From: Eudorina sp. 2006-703-Eu-15
Lineage: Eukaryota; Chlorophyta; Chlorophyceae; Chlamydomonadales; Volvocaceae
DNA: 64,000 bases
Direction: 5' to 3'
Assembly: GCA_003117195.1 (NCBI GenBank)
Contig: BDSI01000039.1
Coordinates: 936,001-1,000,000 of the forward strand
Positions within the stretch are counted from its first letter, which is position 1; every line of letters begins with the position of its first letter. The notes beneath the pieces were generated by a model. That model made no database searches. It was not told where the DNA came from and was given only the letters and a program-made list of their open reading frames with translations. Shown piece after piece: positions 60,001-64,000 of this stretch. A program made the position numbers and the translations under genes.

Positions 60001-61146
60001 ACATCATCAGTTACCGCACCACAAAGCTTCAACCCATATACCGGTCAGGATGCCGTGCGGACGCGCATGCACAGACCCGGTGACGGATCCGCGTGCTCAA
60101 TGCTGTCGAGGATCTGTCCCGAGCTGAATAGATGCCGTGTAGAGTCACGCACATGGTGAAAGAATGAGCGTTATCGCGGACGCCAAAATGGAGTGACCAT
60201 CGGTGCCTGCCTGGGGAGACCCCAGCGAGACTCCGTCGATGTGTCACGGTGCATACCGGGCGTTGCACATCTGACGTCACCTCCTCACTTCGGCTACCAC
60301 GGTTACCAATAACCGAATGTCATCATTCGACTTATCCATCACGCAAGAAAAGTCGGATGACAAAAGTGCTTCACCGCCCGCTCGCAGGGGTTACCACCTG
60401 TCGCACACTTTCCCGGCGGCGTGGACCAGGCAGGCTGGGTGCTGCGCTGTCTCAGTGGCCTCACCGCCTGCATCCTGCTGCTGCGGCGCCTCGTTGCGAC
60501 ACGACGGCGCGAGGCAGCGAACCGCCGTGTGCTCGACGCAATCGAGGAGCAGCTGCGGCAGCTGACGGCGCATCAGGCCATCCTTACCCAGCACATCCTC
60601 GAAACGAACAATGGCGTTGCATGCGCAGGCAACGAACAGACGATAATCCACCACCAACAGAGCCCGCCGCCATTGGCCTACCGCTCAACTGCCAACCACG
60701 CCCTCCCCGCATTGCTGGCTGCGCCGTTGCCCGAAAGTGATCCCCTGGAACGGAAGCCGATCCCGGTGCACGAGTACGCGGGCGCGCCCGTCCAACAACG
60801 CGGGCACGCCGTCTGTCGCGATTCCCTCACTGGTGCCGGTGACGTGCTGGATTTGGCGCCCGAGTGCGGCCAGCCCACTGGCCGTCCGCAAGTGGCCGAG
60901 TCGCCCGGGGCCACAGCCGCAACCAACCCTGTCGCGCTGCGGCCCTGCACTGCTACGAGCCCCAGCGACCCCTGTGCGCCGCAGGTTCACTTCAACGCCA
61001 CGCACCCTCAAGAGCATCAGCAGCAGCAACAAGCTCCTGGCTGGGTGCAAAGAAGTCTCGCCCCGGAAACCCCCAACCGTGTCCAGGGCAACAGCAAACG
61101 GAAGCGCAATTCCGGAACAGGTTCGGCCCGGGTGCTCCTGTCGTGA
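57034..61146 (+). CDS. GEX1: GEX1/KAR5-type nuclear fusion protein
   Basis: Member of the GEX1/KAR5/Brambleberry family, nuclear-envelope proteins needed for karyogamy after gamete fusion. Nine exons join in frame to 653 aa: 57034-57330, 57518-57562, 57691-57839, 58169-58245, 58439-58527, 58767-58886, 59172-59468, 59824-59994, 60430-61146. It begins with a signal peptide (MKTLAVLLVLLGIGS). The lumenal Cys-rich domain has the family spacing: RDCYSQALLK, CNQMTTEQKYKLA, MNLCFLVSNG, YKCNERMTPSDCSKNLDD and FSSYNMFFANI. Long Gln/Glu/Leu-rich coiled coils follow (SVLQGVAQGLQVHQEQQ; EELSRRQGDLAGQILALEQ). Three hydrophobic segments come next (AFYVGSAACIVLLTG, LPLLALLFVTAACE, WVLRCLSGLTACILLL). The last exon is a long, poorly conserved tail. 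The acceptor of the last exon is the least certain. Confidence 0.9.
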
Positions 61147-61542
61147 CATGTAGGGGTTACACCCAATCCGTTGTGTTCTGCCTGCCAGTTTCTGAGCAGC
61201 ATACGGTCGAGAAGATTGCATGCACATTCACTGGGTCTTCAACCGCGCACACGCAGTTGTGGACAGAGACGACGGCGAGCGCCCAGGCCGCGTCAAGTCC
61301 AGGCGGGAGCGCGAGGAGACGGGACGGTGACCCGCGGACCGGCTGGCCATCGCATCCGCGAGCACTTCAATCTCGAGGCCCAATCCAACCGTGCAAGGCG
61401 GCCGGAACACATCAACCAATGCAATGCTTTCCTTTGTAACCATTGGCGATGCTTCCGCGCAAAGCGCCTGGTATAATTCTACGGTACATGGACAGAACAC
61501 CCGCGGCGCAGGGACACCCGCGCTCCACCAACGTTTCGGCCG
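61147..61542. other. Intergenic between convergent GEX1 and RBMX2
   Basis: 396 bp between facing stop codons, so the two 3' UTRs are close or overlap. Nothing else seen. Confidence 0.6.
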
Positions 61543-63292
61543 TCACCAGTCCCGCTCTCTACCACGCTCCCGGTCGGGCCCCCGGCGGTCCCGCCCGTAG
61601 TCTCGATCCCGCTCCCGGCTCCGACTGCGTTCCCGGTCCCGTACCCCACCGTCCCCATATCGGGCCCGTGCCGGCTCACGGTCCGCATCGCCTCCACCGC
61701 CGAAGCCACGATCCGCGCCGGCCCGACGGTCCCAGCCGCGTTCGCCGTCTCGCAGCGGAGATCGTCCACCCGGCGACGGGGACCTGCGGCGTTGGCGATC
61801 CTCCATGCGGCTGCGATCCCGATCGCCCTGCCTGTCGTCCTCGCGCCCTGACTTGCGCACTGGACCAGTATCCCGCTCGTGAGGTCGAGCGTGCTGGCGG
61901 TCGGCACGGCCGCTGCCAGGTCCGGGCCCCGCCGCATCCTCGCCGCCCCCAGCTGCACCCGGGCGAGGCGGTGGTCGCGGCGGGCCGAAGGCAGGGCCCC
62001 CGGAGCCGCTGCGTGCTTTCCCTGGATCCTGACGTGGCCCCCGCTCGAAGTCGTCTTCCCACTCCCGCTCGCGGTCCTGGCCTTTGCCTCTAGGCTTTTC
62101 GCTGCCCTCCGCACGCCGCCCAGCATGCTCCCGGCCGCTGGTCTCCGGCTCCTGCTTTGTTCGCCCGTCGGACTTCTTCGACTTCTGTACAAATGGGATG
62201 TGAGAAAGGGGAAGATCGGCGGTCAAACGAGTAACCGCGGCCGACTATGTCAGCGAACGCTGCCTGAAAGCTGGCTTCAGCGGCGACTGACGCCGATATC
62301 AGCTATGAGACCAAAATACACAGGAACTCTTGAGCAACCCAGAATCCATGTCGGAAGCCATTCGCCCGTCGGCATCCGCAGTGTCCACACCTGCTTCGCC
62401 GCCTCCAGCTGCCGAGCCTCCTCCATCAACGCGAAAATTGATCCTGACGCTGCCCAGGGCTCCGCGGATGGCGGTTGGCTGCGAGACGGCGGGGGAGGAC
62501 TGCGCTGCGGGCGTCGAGAGCCCGCAGCACCACCTGCGGCCGATCCCCACAAACATAATGACCTTCGTACATCCAGTCTATCGAGTCCGTAACCTGCCAC
62601 CGCGAAGCTTACCTGCCCCATCACTAGGCTGTGGCTCCGCTGAATTGTCCCTTCGGGCTGCTGCGTGATCTGGGTCCGCATCGTCCTCGCCAACAGCATT
62701 TGGGTCCTCGCCCTCGAGCTGTAAGGCGGGGCACGGGATGCAGTTGCGGCCACGTCCTTTTGCCAGGGGGCCACAACACAGGCCCTGCAATGCTCCGGCG
62801 CCGGCCCGCTCTGATACCCAGCACTCTGCGACACCCGGGGGACAACGCCAAGACCTACCTCCGCTTTACGCTTCTTGTAGTTATCCACGTGCTCGACCCG
62901 AATCGTACGGCCGACTACTCTGGCCCCGTTCAGGTTGTCAACCGCAATCACAGTGCTGCGCTGGTCTTCGTACGCAACAAATGCAAACCCCTTCGACTTT
63001 CCAGTGTCCTTGTGCCTTATCAGGTTGAGGTCCACTATCTCGCCGTACTGCGAAAACACTGCCAACAGATCCCCCTCCGTCAGCTCGTAGTCAAGTCCCC
63101 CCGCGAATACATATGCCGAATGCTTAAACTGAGCATGCCACGAAGCTGTATCTGCTATCCCGGCTTCAATCTCTCGCTTCGTAGCCTTGATGGTATTCTT
63201 AATCTGCGCGTAGAGGCAGCATGTCTTCTGTATCGCAAGAGCTATAGAAGCAACCGGGAAATGATCAAACCCACCTGTGTGAGAGGGTTCAT
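61543..63292 (-). CDS. RBMX2: RBMX2/Ist3 (Snu17) spliceosomal RRM protein
   Basis: Homologue of human RBMX2 and yeast Ist3/Snu17, a core subunit of the RES complex in the activated spliceosome. Three exons (63292-63275, 63203-62859, 62184-61543) join in phase 0 to 334 aa. Exon 1 codes only MNPLTQ, matching the MNPLT start of the family. Exon 2 carries the pre-RRM helix (IEAGIADTASWHAQFKHSA) and a full RRM with RNP2 YVFAGGL, RNP1 KGFAFVAY, and FSQYGEIVDLNLIRHKDTGK. Exon 3 is an RS/RD/RE-rich tail with many Arg-Asp, Arg-Glu and Gly repeats. The 674-bp second intron has open frame but no motif. It faces GEX1 tail to tail. Confidence 0.94.
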
Positions 63293-63787
63293 CTCGCTAC
63301 TCTGTTATGCAATACACATTGCGAACTAGACAGCGTGCTCGATGTTTAACATAATTTTCCGACAATCCTGACTGCACCAAGAATCCTTCGGCTACATCTG
63401 GTTTACTGGGGCGTAGGGGAGGAAACATGGGGCAGGGAGCATAGGCCTTATGTACGAGAATTATTGGCGCTTAAAGTAATTGAAACTGACTGTATAGTAC
63501 GTATTTGCTATGCCCATGCTTCTGCAATGAATATAGCCACTCTTTAGGGGTTTGGAGGGGCCACTATTGCTGTCTGGGGTCTGCAAAGATTTCGCTGTTC
63601 CCACCACATTGTCAAGTCCTATAGATACCACGACTGTGCATCAACGAGCCACCTGCGCCGCCGCCTGCCGCAACGTTTTTTAGAGCGGCAGCGGCGGCGG
63701 CGGTGAAGGTCCTTTTGTGAGGGAAGCCGAAGCCGGCCAATTCGCGCGTGCCCCAAAAGCTGGCCCTTGCACGCACATCCCGCAACC
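63293..63787. promoter_or_regulatory. Divergent promoter region, RBMX2 / terminal ORF
   Basis: 495 bp between start codons on opposite strands. It must hold the RBMX2 promoter. A run of GGC/GGA-type triplets (about 63680-63705) could be 5' UTR of the terminal ORF. No specific element recognised. Confidence 0.4.
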
Positions 63788-64000
63788 ATGAGGGTGACTG
63801 CCTTGTTCTTTGACAAGGATGCACGGTATCCGTGCTTGCTCAGTCCCTGCAAGGTTTGGGATGATGCGCTGTCTCAGGCGGTCTCGGGCCCCGAGCTGAA
63901 AGTCTACTGCTACTGGTACACAGGGGGATTGGAAATTGTTGGGATGGTTGCCCTTCCATGCGCGTTTTTGGGTGTCGCGCTGTTGTTACTCTTGCCGTTG
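63788..64000 (+). CDS. Unidentified membrane-type ORF, truncated by window end
   Basis: An ATG at 63788 opens a frame of 71 codons that runs off the window. It begins MRVTALFFDKDARYPC, continues as a mixed polar stretch (ELKVYCYWYTGG), and ends in about 25 hydrophobic residues (VGMVALPCAFLGVALLLLL), probably a transmembrane helix. I do not recognise it. The frame could end earlier at a splice donor inside the sequence. Confidence 0.4.
   Translation, partial: MRVTALFFDKDARYPCLLSPCKVWDDALSQAVSGPELKVYCYWYTGGLEIVGMVALPCAFLGVALLLLLPL

Overview
The window is nuclear DNA of a green alga, most likely a chlorophyte. The genes are intron-rich with GT-AG splice sites, the DNA is GC-rich, and a TGTAA element (the green-algal poly(A) signal) lies downstream of the first gene. 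Several gene families are plant or algal: a MUT9-type kinase, the chloroplast photosystem I assembly factor Y3IP1, and the plant/algal karyogamy protein GEX1. I rebuilt the genes by hand from exon homology, splice sites and reading phase. For eleven of the recognised genes the joined exons give a length divisible by three from start to stop. The CIR1-like gene also sums in frame, but only by assuming one weak acceptor (exon 7).

Layout. 0-8.2 kb (+): ASPM, a spindle-pole protein with ASH, calponin-homology, IQ and C-terminal helical regions. 9.3-10.5 kb (+): a UIEF-like mRNA export factor. 12.0-15.4 kb (-): MUT9-type histone/CK1-like kinase. 16.2-19.8 kb (-): retromer sorting nexin SNX1. 22.3-29.1 kb (+): an algal-type pyruvate kinase with a large inserted exon. 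30.1-31.4 kb (-): Golgi SNARE GOS1/GOS28. 31.9-33.4 kb (+): proteasome subunit PBG1 (beta type-4). 35.0-38.9 kb (-): a multi-pass membrane protein resembling lung-7TM receptors. 40.4-42.6 kb (-): histone chaperone NASP.

43.0-47.7 kb (+): two tandem copies of a small gene family I do not recognise, with a possible third relic between them. 48.6-53.1 kb (+): a CIR1-like Cir_N-domain protein. 54.5-56.8 kb (-): Y3IP1, with a perfect 59-bp inverted repeat in one intron. 57.0-61.1 kb (+): GEX1/KAR5, head-to-head with Y3IP1 across only 255 bp. 61.5-63.3 kb (-): splicing factor RBMX2/Ist3. 63.8 kb to the end (+): start of an unidentified membrane-type ORF.

These are mostly single-copy housekeeping genes in mixed orientations, with no operons, CRISPR arrays or recognisable transposons. 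Three are linked to nuclear or mRNA handling (UIEF-like, CIR1-like, RBMX2), two to chromatin (MUT9, NASP), two to membrane traffic (SNX1, GOS1), and one each to spindle (ASPM) and nuclear fusion (GEX1). The most unusual items are the unknown tandem gene pair, the intronic hairpin, the 76-codon exon duplication in ASPM, the micro-exons of SNX1 and the inserted exon of pyruvate kinase. I found no clear multi-gene novel system.
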